Source: JAFKKS01 sp050187875 (GTDB lineage Bacteria > Pseudomonadota > Alphaproteobacteria > Rhizobiales > Xanthobacteraceae). From it: a stretch of 64,000 bases of DNA. The DNA lies in contig JBFWXB010000016.1 in assembly GCA_050187875.1 (NCBI GenBank), positions 27,495 to 91,494 of the forward strand, in the 5' to 3' direction. The notes below the pieces were generated by a model that saw only the letters and a list, made by a program, of their open reading frames with translations, ran no database searches and was not told the DNA's origin. The position numbers and the translations under genes are program-made. Below are positions 17,858 to 25,927 of this stretch, piece by piece. Numbering within the stretch: the first letter of the stretch is position 1; each line of letters starts with the position of its first letter.

Positions 17858-17917
17858 CACTGGTACCTTGCTTGACCGACCGACGGGCGAGAGGCACGCG
17901 GCCGAAGGAATTTTGCG

Positions 17918-18544
17918 ATGCCGACCGTCATCCTCATCGACAACTACGACAGCTTCACCTTCAACCTCTACCACTATCTCGGTGCGCTGGGGGCGGAGGT
18001 TGCCGTGCACCGTAACGACAAGATCACCTTAGACGCGGTGATGGATGCAGACCCCGACGCGATCATGCTCTCGCCCGGGCCTTGCACGCCGAAGGACGCC
18101 GGCATCTGCATCGATCTGATCGACCGGGCGGCCGCGACTGTGCCGATCATGGGGGTTTGTCTTGGCCATCAAGCGCTGGGGGAAGCCTTCGGCGGCGATG
18201 TCGTGCGCGCCCCGACGCTGGTGCACGGCAAGCTTTCGGAGGTCGAGCACCGTGGCGAAGGCGTGTTCCGCGGCATCAATGGCCCGTTCAAGGCGACACG
18301 GTACCACTCCCTCGTTGTCGATCGGGGTAGCCTGCCGGCGGAGCTTGCGATTACGGCAGAAACGGGTGACGGCCTGATTATGGGGCTGTCGCACAAGACG
18401 CTGCCGTCCTATGGCGTCCAGTTCCACCCGGAAAGCATCGCTTCCGAACATGGCCACCTGATCCTCAAGAACTTCCTCGACCTCGCCGCGGCCTGGAACG
18501 TCAAGAGCGGCCGCCGCCCGGCCGCGCCGTCGCGGCCGCACTGA
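17918..18544 (+). CDS. trpG: Anthranilate synthase component II (glutamine amidotransferase)
   Basis: Releases ammonia from glutamine for TrpE; homologues often also serve 4-amino-4-deoxychorismate synthase in folate synthesis. 208 residues with IDNYDSFTFNL at 7-17, SPGPCTP, the nucleophile region GVCLGHQALGEAFGG (Cys in GVCLGHQ) and the catalytic His/Glu in YGVQFHPESIASE. A Shine-Dalgarno-like AAGGA lies before ATG 17918. In many relatives trpG follows trpE directly; here the toxin-antitoxin pair intervenes, so trpGDC may need its own promoter or readthrough. Confidence 0.95.
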   Translation: MPTVILIDNYDSFTFNLYHYLGALGAEVAVHRNDKITLDAVMDADPDAIMLSPGPCTPKDAGICIDLIDRAAATVPIMGVCLGHQALGEAFGGDVVRAPTLVHGKLSEVEHRGEGVFRGINGPFKATRYHSLVVDRGSLPAELAITAETGDGLIMGLSHKTLPSYGVQFHPESIASEHGHLILKNFLDLAAAWNVKSGRRPAAPSRPH

Positions 18545-18553
18545 GGCGCCGCG

Positions 18554-19567
18554 ATGGAGGAACTCAAGGCCCTCATCGGCAAGGTCGCGACCGGCGCGTC
18601 TCTCACACGTGACGAGGCGACACATGCCTTCGACGTGATGATGTCGGGCGAGGCGACGCCCTCGCAGATGGGCGCGCTGCTGATGGGCTTGCGCGTGCGC
18701 GGCGAGACGGTCGACGAGATCACCGGCGCGGTGACGACCATGCGCGCGAAGATGCTGCGCGTCACCGCGCCGAAGGATGCGGTCGATGTGGTCGGCACCG
18801 GCGGCGATGCGTCGGGCTCCTACAACATCTCGACCTGCGCGGCCTTTGTCGTCGCCGGCGCGGGCGTGCCCGTCGCGAAGCACGGCAACCGCGCGCTCTC
18901 CTCGAAATCCGGGGCGGCCGACGTGCTCGACGCGCTCGGCATCAAGGTCGATCTCGAGCCCGAGGCGATCTCACGCTGCATCAAGCAAGCCGGCATCGGC
19001 TTCATGTTCGCGCCCGTGCATCACCCGGCGATGAAGAATGTCGGGCCGACGCGGGTGGAGCTCGGCACGCGCACGATCTTCAATCTGCTCGGCCCGCTCT
19101 CCAATCCGGCCGGCGTGACGCGCCAGATGGTCGGCGTCTTCTCCAAGCAATGGGTCGAGCCGCTCGCCCATGTGCTCAACAATCTTGGCGCGGAGCGTGC
19201 CTATGTCGTGCACGGTTCCGACGGTCTCGACGAGATCACCACGTCGGGACCGACCAGCGTCGCCGCGCTTGAAGAGGGCAGCGTGCGCACATTCGAAGTG
19301 ACTCCGGAAGAGGTTGGCTTGCGCAGGGTCAAGGCGGACATGCTGCGCGGCGGCGACGCCACGACCAATGCGAACGCCCTCAAGGGCGTGCTGCGCGGCG
19401 AAGACGGCGCCTATCGCGAGGTGGTGCTGATCAACGCGGCCGCAGCCCTCGTCGTCGCCGGCAAGGCCGCGGATTTGCGCGAAGGCGTCGAACACGCCAA
19501 GTCGTCGATTGCGAGCGGCGCCGCGAGCGCGGCGCTCGACAAGCTTATCGCGGCGTCGAACGCTTAG
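18554..19567 (+). CDS. trpD: Anthranilate phosphoribosyltransferase
   Basis: Transfers phosphoribose from PRPP to anthranilate. 337 residues, typical length. The N-terminal helical domain contains EATPSQMGALLMGLRVRGET. The PRPP site VGTGGDASGSYNIST lies around residues 79-93, with KHGNRALSSKSGAADVLDA and the central FMFAPVHHPAMKNVGPTR. It follows trpG by 9 bases and precedes trpC by 4, so trpGDC is one operon. Confidence 0.97.
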   Translation: MEELKALIGKVATGASLTRDEATHAFDVMMSGEATPSQMGALLMGLRVRGETVDEITGAVTTMRAKMLRVTAPKDAVDVVGTGGDASGSYNISTCAAFVVAGAGVPVAKHGNRALSSKSGAADVLDALGIKVDLEPEAISRCIKQAGIGFMFAPVHHPAMKNVGPTRVELGTRTIFNLLGPLSNPAGVTRQMVGVFSKQWVEPLAHVLNNLGAERAYVVHGSDGLDEITTSGPTSVAALEEGSVRTFEVTPEEVGLRRVKADMLRGGDATTNANALKGVLRGEDGAYREVVLINAAAALVVAGKAADLREGVEHAKSSIASGAASAALDKLIAASNA

Positions 19568-19571
19568 AGCC

Positions 19572-20390
19572 ATGGCCGACATCCTCAAACGCATCGAAGC
19601 CTATAAGCGCGAAGAGATCGCGGCGGCGAAGCATTCGCGTCCAATCACCGCGCTGACCGCCATGGCGAACTCGATGCCGCCGCCGCGCGGCTTTCTCCGC
19701 GCGATCGAGGCGAAGCTTGCGCGCGGCGACACGGCGCTGATTGCAGAGATCAAGAAGGCGAGCCCGTCGAAGGGGCTCATCCGCAAGGATTTCGACCCGC
19801 CGGCGCTCGCGCGGGCTTACGAGCGCGGCGGCGCCTGCTGCCTTTCGGTGCTCACGGACGCCCCCTCCTTCCAAGGCCGGCCGGATTTTCTCGGCGCAGC
19901 CCGCGATGCGGCGGCGCTGCCTGTCCTGCGCAAGGATTTCATGTACGACACCTACCAGGTGGCGGAAGCGCGCGCCTGGGGGGCGGGTTGCATCCTCATC
20001 ATCATGGCGGCGGTCGATGATGCCGTCGCGCAAGAGCTTGAACGTGCCGCGTTCGGCTTCGGCATGGATGCGCTGATCGAGGTGCATAACGAGGCCGAGC
20101 TCGAACGTGCGCTGCGTTTGAAGTCGCGGCTTCTCGGAATCAACAACCGCGACCTGCATACATTCAATACGACGCTTGAGACGAGTGAGCGGCTCGCGCC
20201 GATTGTTCCGAAGGACCGCATCGTCATCGCGGAGAGCGGCATCGAAAACGCCACCCATGTCGCACGCTTGGCGGACGCCGGCATTCGCGCGCTTCTCGTT
20301 GGCGAAAGCCTGATGCGGCAGGAGGACGTGGAGGCGGCGACGCGCGCCCTCCTCGCCCGCGCGCCGGCAACAACGCCGGCGGCGGAGTAG
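19572..20390 (+). CDS. trpC: Indole-3-glycerol phosphate synthase
   Basis: Cyclises carboxyphenylamino-deoxyribulose phosphate to indole-3-glycerol phosphate. From ATG 19572 (MADILKRIEAYKREEI) it has 272 residues with IAEIKKASPSKGLIR, SVLTDAPSFQG, VLRKDFMYDTYQV, GINNRDLHTF and IAESGIEN. It is a single-domain TrpC, not fused to TrpF. It is followed after 3 bases by moaC, so tryptophan and molybdopterin genes appear to share a transcript. Confidence 0.96.
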   Translation: MADILKRIEAYKREEIAAAKHSRPITALTAMANSMPPPRGFLRAIEAKLARGDTALIAEIKKASPSKGLIRKDFDPPALARAYERGGACCLSVLTDAPSFQGRPDFLGAARDAAALPVLRKDFMYDTYQVAEARAWGAGCILIIMAAVDDAVAQELERAAFGFGMDALIEVHNEAELERALRLKSRLLGINNRDLHTFNTTLETSERLAPIVPKDRIVIAESGIENATHVARLADAGIRALLVGESLMRQEDVEAATRALLARAPATTPAAE

Positions 20391-20393
20391 CCA

Positions 20394-20873
20394 ATGTCGG
20401 CGCGGCTCACGCACCTGCGCCGCGGCGGCGAAGCGCATATGGTCGATGTGTCGGCGAAGGCCGTGACCGAGCGTATCGCGATCGCGCGCGGACACGTCGT
20501 GATGACGAAGGCGACGCGGGCGCTGGTCCTCAAGGGCGACGCGAAGAAAGGCGACGTTCTCGGCGCAGCGCGGATCGCCGGCATTCTCGCCGCGAAACGT
20601 ACGCATGAGCTGATCCCGATGTGCCATCCGCTGGCATTGTCTTCGGTCGAAGTCGATATCGCGCCCGACGCGCGGGGCTTCACCGTCGCGGCGACGGTCA
20701 AAGTCTCCGGCAAGACCGGCGTCGAGATGGAAGCTCTCACCGCGGTCTCGGTCGCGTGTCTCACGATCTACGACATGGTCAAAAGCGCCGAACGGGGGAT
20801 GCGCATCGAGGGCATCGCGCTCGTCGAGAAGCGCGGTGGCAAGTCGGGGATTTTTCGCGCGGCAAGGGCGTAA
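20394..20873 (+). CDS. moaC: Cyclic pyranopterin monophosphate synthase
   Basis: Forms cyclic pyranopterin monophosphate from the MoaA product in molybdenum cofactor synthesis. 159 residues. MVDVSAKAVTERIAIARG near the start, THELIPMCHPLALSSV in the middle and MEALTAVSVACLTIYDMVK are the standard MoaC signatures; the late GGKSG is also present. It lies 3 bases after trpC and 3 before moeA. The orphan molybdenum hydroxylase at 50.7-53.0 kb would be one consumer of this cofactor. Confidence 0.96.
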   Translation: MSARLTHLRRGGEAHMVDVSAKAVTERIAIARGHVVMTKATRALVLKGDAKKGDVLGAARIAGILAAKRTHELIPMCHPLALSSVEVDIAPDARGFTVAATVKVSGKTGVEMEALTAVSVACLTIYDMVKSAERGMRIEGIALVEKRGGKSGIFRAARA

Positions 20874-20876
20874 TCG

Positions 20877-22088
20877 ATGGCATTGATCCCGGTCGAGGAA
20901 GCGCTCGCCCGCGTTCTCGATGGCGCGCGGGGCCTGCCTGAGGAGTTTGCGCCGGTCGCCGAGGCGCAGGGGCGCGTGCTCACACGCGATCTCAAAGCCC
21001 TGCGCACGCAGCCTCCGGCCGACGTGTCGGCCATGGACGGCTATGCGGTGCGCAGCGTCGATCTCGCAAAGCTTCCGGCCGACCTCAAGGTCATCGGCGA
21101 AGTGCCGGCCGGGCGGATGTTCGACGGCACGGTCAGCGCGACGGAGGCGGTGCGGATCCTCACCGGCGGCCTCCTGCCGGCCGGCGCCGACACGATCGTT
21201 ATCCAGGAAAATGCACGGCGCGATGGCGATCGCGTCATTGTCGAAACCCCCTCCCCGCCCGGCCGCCATATCCGCCGCGCCGGACTTGATTTCCGCGAAG
21301 GCGATCTGCGCCTGTCCGCCGGGCGGCGGCTGACGCTGCGCGATCTCGCTCTCGCGGCGGCGATGAACCACAGCAAGGTGCCGGTGCATCGCCGGCCGCG
21401 CGTGGCCGTGCTCTCGACCGGCGACGAGCTCGTGCCGGTCGGGACGACGCCCGGACCCGCGCAGGTTGTTTCTTCAAACGGGATGACGCTGACCGCCATG
21501 GCAAGCGCCGAAGGCGCCGAGGCACGCGACTTCGGCATCGTGCCCGATCGCCTCGAGGCGACGGCTAACGCGATTCGGGCGGCGCGTGCCTGGGATGCCG
21601 ACATCCTGATGACGACCGGCGGCGCATCGGTCGGCGATTACGACGTGGTGCAGGACGCGCTGCGCGCCGAAGGGCTCGATCTGTCCTTCTGGAAAGTGGC
21701 GCTGCGGCCGGGCAAGCCGCTGATGCACGGACGGCTCGGCGCGATGCGTGTCATCGGCGTGCCGGGCAACCCGGTGTCCTCTTTCGTCTGTGCCTTCCTG
21801 TTCATGGTTCCGCTCGTCCGCGCCCTCGCCGGCCGCACTGACGTTCAGCGCGAAACCGCGACCGCACGGCTCGGGCGCGACCTGCCGGCGAACGACGAGC
21901 GGCAGGACTACCTGCGCGCGACCCTCGAACGCACCGCGGATGGCACGCCGGTCGCGACGCCGCTCTCAGTGCAGGACTCCTCCATGATGAGCGCGCTCGC
22001 CCGCGCCGATTGCCTGGTGATTCGGCCTCCCCGCGCGCCAGCCGCGAAAGCGGGCGAAACCTGCGTGATTCTCCCCCTCGGCGTTTAG
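20877..22088 (+). CDS. moeA: Molybdopterin molybdotransferase
   Basis: Inserts molybdenum into adenylylated molybdopterin. 403 residues. Landmarks are DVSAMDGYAVRS near residues 43-54, GRIFDGTV-like GGLLPAGADTIV, RPRVAVLSTGDELVPVG, the ILMTTGGASVGDYD loop and VPGNPVSSFVCAF. The C-terminal beta domain ends GETCVILPLGV. It follows moaC, and lexA is next on the same strand after a 137-base gap with its own promoter. Confidence 0.95.
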   Translation: MALIPVEEALARVLDGARGLPEEFAPVAEAQGRVLTRDLKALRTQPPADVSAMDGYAVRSVDLAKLPADLKVIGEVPAGRMFDGTVSATEAVRILTGGLLPAGADTIVIQENARRDGDRVIVETPSPPGRHIRRAGLDFREGDLRLSAGRRLTLRDLALAAAMNHSKVPVHRRPRVAVLSTGDELVPVGTTPGPAQVVSSNGMTLTAMASAEGAEARDFGIVPDRLEATANAIRAARAWDADILMTTGGASVGDYDVVQDALRAEGLDLSFWKVALRPGKPLMHGRLGAMRVIGVPGNPVSSFVCAFLFMVPLVRALAGRTDVQRETATARLGRDLPANDERQDYLRATLERTADGTPVATPLSVQDSSMMSALARADCLVIRPPRAPAAKAGETCVILPLGV

Positions 22089-22150
22089 GCCCTGTCAGGC
22101 TTAAGCCCGCACTTTCGGGCTCCTTCGACTTCTTCACTCCAAATTAAAGC

Positions 22151-22178
22151 CTTGCGGAACACATAACGAACATATAGT
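22151..22178 (+). promoter_or_regulatory. Candidate lexA promoter
   Basis: CTTGCG (22151-22156) and TATAGT (22173-22178) are spaced 16 bases and resemble alphaproteobacterial -35 and -10 elements. A perfect LexA box lies exactly between them, so repressor binding would block RNA polymerase. The gene start is at 22226. Confidence 0.6.
22157..22171 (+). promoter_or_regulatory. LexA (SOS) box 1 upstream of lexA
   Basis: GAAC at 22157-22160, seven bases, then GAAC at 22168-22171. This is the direct-repeat operator GAAC-N7-GAAC (GTTC-N7-GTTC on the other strand) established for alphaproteobacterial LexA. It lies between the promoter elements and 55 bp from the lexA ATG, as expected for autorepression. 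Confidence 0.9.
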
Positions 22179-22182
22179 GTCC

Positions 22183-22197
22183 GTTCATGATTTGTTT
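22183..22197 (+). promoter_or_regulatory. Possible second, imperfect LexA box
   Basis: GTTC at 22183-22186, seven bases, then GTTT at 22194-22197: seven of the eight consensus bases, in the opposite strand sense to box 1 and 11 bases after it. It could be a weaker second operator; support is positional. Confidence 0.45.
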
Positions 22198-22225
22198 CTA
22201 TAGGTCGTAGGGGGAAATTACGACG

Positions 22226-22927
22226 ATGCTCACCCGAAAGCAGCTTGAGCTTCTGCGCTTCATCCACGAGCGCCTCACCGAGGCCGGTGTGCCACCCTCA
22301 TTCGATGAAATGAAGGACGCGCTCGATCTGCGGTCGAAGTCGGGCATCCATCGCCTCATCACCGCACTCGAAGAGCGCGGCTTCATCCGCCGCCTGCCGA
22401 ACCGCGCGCGGGCGCTGGAGGTGCTCAAGCTGCCGGACGCGGTCGGACATGGGCTCGCCGGCACACGCGCCCGCGGATTCACGCCGAGCGTCATCGAAGG
22501 CAACCTTGGGCGGGTGCGAACGGCCTCCGAGGACGAAGGCGGCCGTCCGGTTGCCATCCCGATGATGGGCCGTATCGCCGCCGGTACGCCGATCGAGGCG
22601 ATCCAGACCCGCAGCAGCACGATCAACGTGCCGCCGGACCTGCTGACAAGCGGCGACCATTTTGCGCTCGAGATTCGCGGCGACTCGATGATCGAAGCGG
22701 GTATCTTCGATGGCGACACGGTCCTGATCCGCAAGACCGAGAACGCCGACACCGGAGACATCGTCGTCGCCCTGATCGACGACGAGGAGGCGACGCTCAA
22801 GCGCTTCCGCCGCCGTGGCGCATCGATTGCGCTTGAGCCAGCGAACAGCACCTACGAGGTGCGCATCCTGCCGCCCAATCGCGTGCGCATCCAGGGAAAG
22901 CTCGTCGGCCTGATGCGCCGGTATTGA
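22226..22927 (+). CDS. lexA: SOS repressor LexA
   Basis: Represses DNA-damage genes and is inactivated by RecA-stimulated self-cleavage. 233 residues. The N-terminal winged helix covers about 1-65 (MLTRKQLELLRFIHERL, with SKSGIHRLITALEERGFIRR as recognition part). The cleavage site is Ala119-Gly120 in GRIAAGTP. The catalytic dyad is Ser154 in RGDSMIEAGI and Lys192 in ATLKRF. The linker is long, as usual in this class. It is convergent with comEC, which has its own LexA-type box. Confidence 0.97.
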   Translation: MLTRKQLELLRFIHERLTEAGVPPSFDEMKDALDLRSKSGIHRLITALEERGFIRRLPNRARALEVLKLPDAVGHGLAGTRARGFTPSVIEGNLGRVRTASEDEGGRPVAIPMMGRIAAGTPIEAIQTRSSTINVPPDLLTSGDHFALEIRGDSMIEAGIFDGDTVLIRKTENADTGDIVVALIDDEEATLKRFRRRGASIALEPANSTYEVRILPPNRVRIQGKLVGLMRRY

Positions 22928-22937
22928 ACGGCAGCGC

Positions 22938-23065
22938 GTCGTCCCCGCGAAGGCGGGGACCCAGTACGCCGCAGCCTCGCGGCTCAAAGTATGACCCAGG
23001 CGTACTGGATGCCCGCCGGAGCCTGTCATCGGGCCGGCGAAGCCGGGCCCGTTGGCGGGCATGAC
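22938..23065. repeat. Interspersed palindromic repeat, GTCCCCGCG type
   Basis: The left part contains the hairpin GTCCCCGCGAAGGCGGGGAC and CCAGTACGCC; the right part begins GGCGTACTGGATGCCCGC and ends GGCGGGCATGAC. It lies between the convergent lexA and comEC genes. A shorter copy with the same order (GTCCCCGCG..., CCAGTA, GGCGTACTGGATGCCCGC, GCGGGCATGAC) lies at 53054-53139. This copy is longer because of about 40 extra bases within its right half. Confidence 0.85.
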
Positions 23066-23094
23066 AAGCGCTGAGTATGTGGCGCGCTCTTTCT

Positions 23095-25374
23095 TCAATC
23101 TTCCGGCCGCAGATCATCTTCACGCGGCGTTGAATCCGGCGCGAACTTGCGGCGCGCGAGAGTGGAGCGAGGCCGCTCCGGCTCGGCCGCCGGCATCCAA
23201 GGCCGCACCTGGCCACGCGGCCGCGCGGCTTCAATCGTGAAGCCCTGTCCTGCGCGGTAAAGCGCCAGCGCGCCGCTTCGGTGCCACACGGTGCGATCGG
23301 CAACCGTCGCTCTGCAGTCGGGCGGCGCCTGCCGGCGCGTGACGACAAGCAGGCTGCGCGCGCAGTCTTCCGCGAACGCGTCGGGTTGCAAGACCGCCGA
23401 AACCTGACCGCCGCCCTGAAGTGAAACAATGCAGGCCGCTTCGTCGCAACGGACGCCGGTGCTCAAGGTCGCGTCCTTCGGCGTTCGCGCATCCGCGTCG
23501 GCAGCGAGCCATTCGCGCACCGCGAATGTGTCGACGCCGAGCTTGAGTGTGCGCAAGCGGCCATCCGGGCCGCGAACCGCCATCACCGCAGCATCCGGCG
23601 CGACATAAACGTCCGGATCGGCCGTGCGCAGGATCATGACGATCGCGAGAGCCATCAGCACTACGCCACTCCAGCGTAGCGGCGTGCGCAACAGGCCGAT
23701 CAGGACGATGCCGGCAGTGCCGATGATGAGTGGCGCAACGCCGAAGGCGTGAATGCGCCCGACGGCGCCGGGCAACGCAGCGACCCAAAGCGCAACGGTC
23801 ATCATCCATTCGATGCCGAAGCCCATCAGCCACCAGAAGAAACCGTCGAACCCGAACGGCATCGCAACGATGCCGAGAATTCCGGCTGGCATCACCCAGG
23901 CGGACACGATCGGCATCGCGAGGAGGTTGGCGAACGCGCCATAGGGCGCGAGGCGGTGGAAATGATAGGCCGCGTACAATGTCGTCGCGAGGCCCGCCAC
24001 CGTCGAGGCGATGACCAGCGACACCAGCTCGCGCCCGCCCCACAGCGCGATGCGCGCACCGAGCGAGGTATCGGCGCCGCGGATCGTCCACCGCAATCCG
24101 CGCTCATAGGTCGCGAGGAGAGCGAGCGTCGCAGCGAAAGAAAGCTGGAAACTCGGATGCACGACGGATTGCGGCGCGAGGAGAAGCACGCCGAAAGCGG
24201 CGAGCGCGAGGTTACGCATGGTCAGCGCCTGCCGGTCGACCATGACGCCGGCGAGGACGATTGCCGTCATCACATAGGAGCGCTGCGTCGCGACCTCTGA
24301 GCCCGAGAGCAAGAGATAGAAGGTCGCGGCGATCAAGGCGGCGAAGGCCGCCCATTTCTTGATCGGGCAGCGCAGCGCGAAGAACGGCACCAGCGCGAGC
24401 AGCCCGCGCACCGCGAAGAACACAACGCCGGCGACGACCGCCATGTGATAGCCGGAAATCGACAGCACATGCCCGAGCCCCGAGATGAACATCGCGTCGT
24501 TCACCGGCGTCGAGATCGCGTCGCGTTTGCCAGTGATCAGCGCGGAGGCGATGGCGCGGACGTCCCCCGTGAGTACCGTGCGCATGCGCGCGTCGATGCC
24601 GTCGCGCATCGCCGCAATCGTCGAGGCGTAGCGCAGCCACGCCGACGGCCGCGCAGGCGGTTCGAGTGTCGCGATGCGGCCCATGGTGAAGCCACTCGCC
24701 CCGATGCCCTGGAAGTAGAGGTCGCGCGCGAAGTCGTAGCCGCCGGGCCGCAGCGGCTCGAGCGGCGGCGACAAGCGCGATTTCACTTTGATGAAGGCGC
24801 CGACCACAGGCGCAGTCCCTTTGCGCACCGAGAGGCGAACGCGCTCGAGCGCGGCGTCGAGACGTTTCGCCTCGATCGTGTGGATGCGAATGGTGATGCG
24901 GTCGGTGCGTTCGCGTTCCTCGCGTACCTCAATCCAGCCGGAAAGCTCCGCGCCGTAGACCGTGCGATGGAGGATGGGATGCGCGACCGACGCGCTCTTG
25001 ATCGTCGCTGTCGCAAATCCCGCGGCAGCCGCGGCGACCGCGAGCGCGATGGGATAGCCAACGGGCCGAGCGCGTGCAGCAATGGCCGCGGCCCCCGTCG
25101 CAAGCGCGAGCGTGACGGCCGCCCAGAGTGCCGGCTCACGATCCGCTGTGAAGTAGAAGATGATCCCGGTTCCGAAAGCGACCGGCAGCCACGGCATCAG
25201 CCGGCCTGGCGAAACCTCCGCCGCCGACCACGTCCGCCATCGCGATAACGCCAAGCCGCCGAAACCGCGCAACCAGGGCGGCGAGGCGCCCGCCGCCGCG
25301 CGGGCTCGCGCCCCGGCTCCCGCGACCCCAGCGGTCGCGCGGCCACCTCTGCCGTTCCCCTGCCCCAGTCCCAT
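23095..25374 (-). CDS. comEC: ComEC/Rec2-family membrane protein
   Basis: 759 residues, the inner-membrane channel family that carries single-stranded DNA into the cytoplasm in natural transformation. A DUF4131-type N-terminal region with several membrane helices comes first (around 60-260), then the Competence domain with GLGHVLSISGYHMAVVAGVVFF at about residues 290-310, SGSEVATQRSYVM and HPSFQLSFAATLALL. The C-terminal part is a short soluble region rather than a full metallo-beta-lactamase domain. A perfect LexA-type box lies 63 bp before ATG 25374. The N-terminal about 50 residues are Gly/Ala/Arg-rich, so a later start is possible. Confidence 0.88.
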   Translation of the reverse strand: MGLGQGNGRGGRATAGVAGAGARARAAAGASPPWLRGFGGLALSRWRTWSAAEVSPGRLMPWLPVAFGTGIIFYFTADREPALWAAVTLALATGAAAIAARARPVGYPIALAVAAAAAGFATATIKSASVAHPILHRTVYGAELSGWIEVREERERTDRITIRIHTIEAKRLDAALERVRLSVRKGTAPVVGAFIKVKSRLSPPLEPLRPGGYDFARDLYFQGIGASGFTMGRIATLEPPARPSAWLRYASTIAAMRDGIDARMRTVLTGDVRAIASALITGKRDAISTPVNDAMFISGLGHVLSISGYHMAVVAGVVFFAVRGLLALVPFFALRCPIKKWAAFAALIAATFYLLLSGSEVATQRSYVMTAIVLAGVMVDRQALTMRNLALAAFGVLLLAPQSVVHPSFQLSFAATLALLATYERGLRWTIRGADTSLGARIALWGGRELVSLVIASTVAGLATTLYAAYHFHRLAPYGAFANLLAMPIVSAWVMPAGILGIVAMPFGFDGFFWWLMGFGIEWMMTVALWVAALPGAVGRIHAFGVAPLIIGTAGIVLIGLLRTPLRWSGVVLMALAIVMILRTADPDVYVAPDAAVMAVRGPDGRLRTLKLGVDTFAVREWLAADADARTPKDATLSTGVRCDEAACIVSLQGGGQVSAVLQPDAFAEDCARSLLVVTRRQAPPDCRATVADRTVWHRSGALALYRAGQGFTIEAARPRGQVRPWMPAAEPERPRSTLARRKFAPDSTPREDDLRPED

Positions 25375-25436
25375 GCCGCGCCCACGCGCTCCCCGCGGGC
25401 ATGCTACAGAAATGAGAAATTACATCCAGAGGTTGA

Positions 25437-25451
25437 GAACGGTTGTAGAAC
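25437..25451 (-). promoter_or_regulatory. Candidate LexA (SOS) box upstream of comEC
   Basis: GAAC at 25437-25440, seven bases, then GAAC at 25448-25451; in the comEC direction this reads GTTC-TACAACC-GTTC. It is a perfect match to the alphaproteobacterial operator and lies 63 bp upstream of the comEC ATG, within the 203-bp gene-free gap. Chance matches in 64 kb are expected to be one or two, so promoter position is the main support. Confidence 0.65.
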
Positions 25452-25577
25452 ATGCCAGGCGACCGCTCAGATCGCGACGGCATGGAAAACGACAAGAAAA
25501 TGCGGCTGCATGCGGTTCGCGAAACCGCCTGCGTCAATGCCAATGAGCTTGGAATGAAGCTTCCGCGGCGCTTGCGG

Positions 25578-25775
25578 TTAGGCGTAATCGCCGTTCTTCT
25601 TCTTCGCCTTGATGTAGGCTTCGACCTTATTGCGCATCGGCCCTGCTGCACGAATGGCGCCTGACGCTGCTTGCCCCGTGATCTTGAACTTCTTCGCGAT
25701 GTAAGCGACTTCGTGCTTCTGCAGCGACACACGAATGCGGTCGCCCTTGCCTACGTTCTTCACGTTGTCGGCCAT
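25578..25775 (-). CDS. DUF3606 small protein
   Basis: 65 residues from ATG 25775: MADNVKNVGKGDRIRVSLQK, then HEVAYIAKKFKITGQAASGAIRA pattern and a Lys-rich end AYIKAKKKNGDYA. This matches DUF3606, small basic proteins of unknown function frequent in Hyphomicrobiales. A GGAGG-like sequence lies just upstream of the chosen ATG, which favours it over an in-frame start at 25808. It lies between glnS and comEC. A nucleic-acid-binding role is plausible from charge only. Confidence 0.85.
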   Translation of the reverse strand: MADNVKNVGKGDRIRVSLQKHEVAYIAKKFKITGQAASGAIRAAGPMRNKVEAYIKAKKKNGDYA

Positions 25776-25927
25776 GCTCGATCCTCCTTCGCATTGTTGG
25801 AGGCGCAACTATACCGCCACGGCCGCCTGGCGCCAGCCATGTGGGACAACTGCCAAGCATCCATGCAATCCCACGCAACGCCGGCTCCCTTGGCAAGGGA
25901 GAGGTCGACCTTTCGGTCTTGCGCTTA

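Noticed and set aside
19545..21389. 614-codon open frame opposite trpC-moaC-moeA
   Set aside because: Antisense shadow; all three plus-strand genes have intact family motifs.
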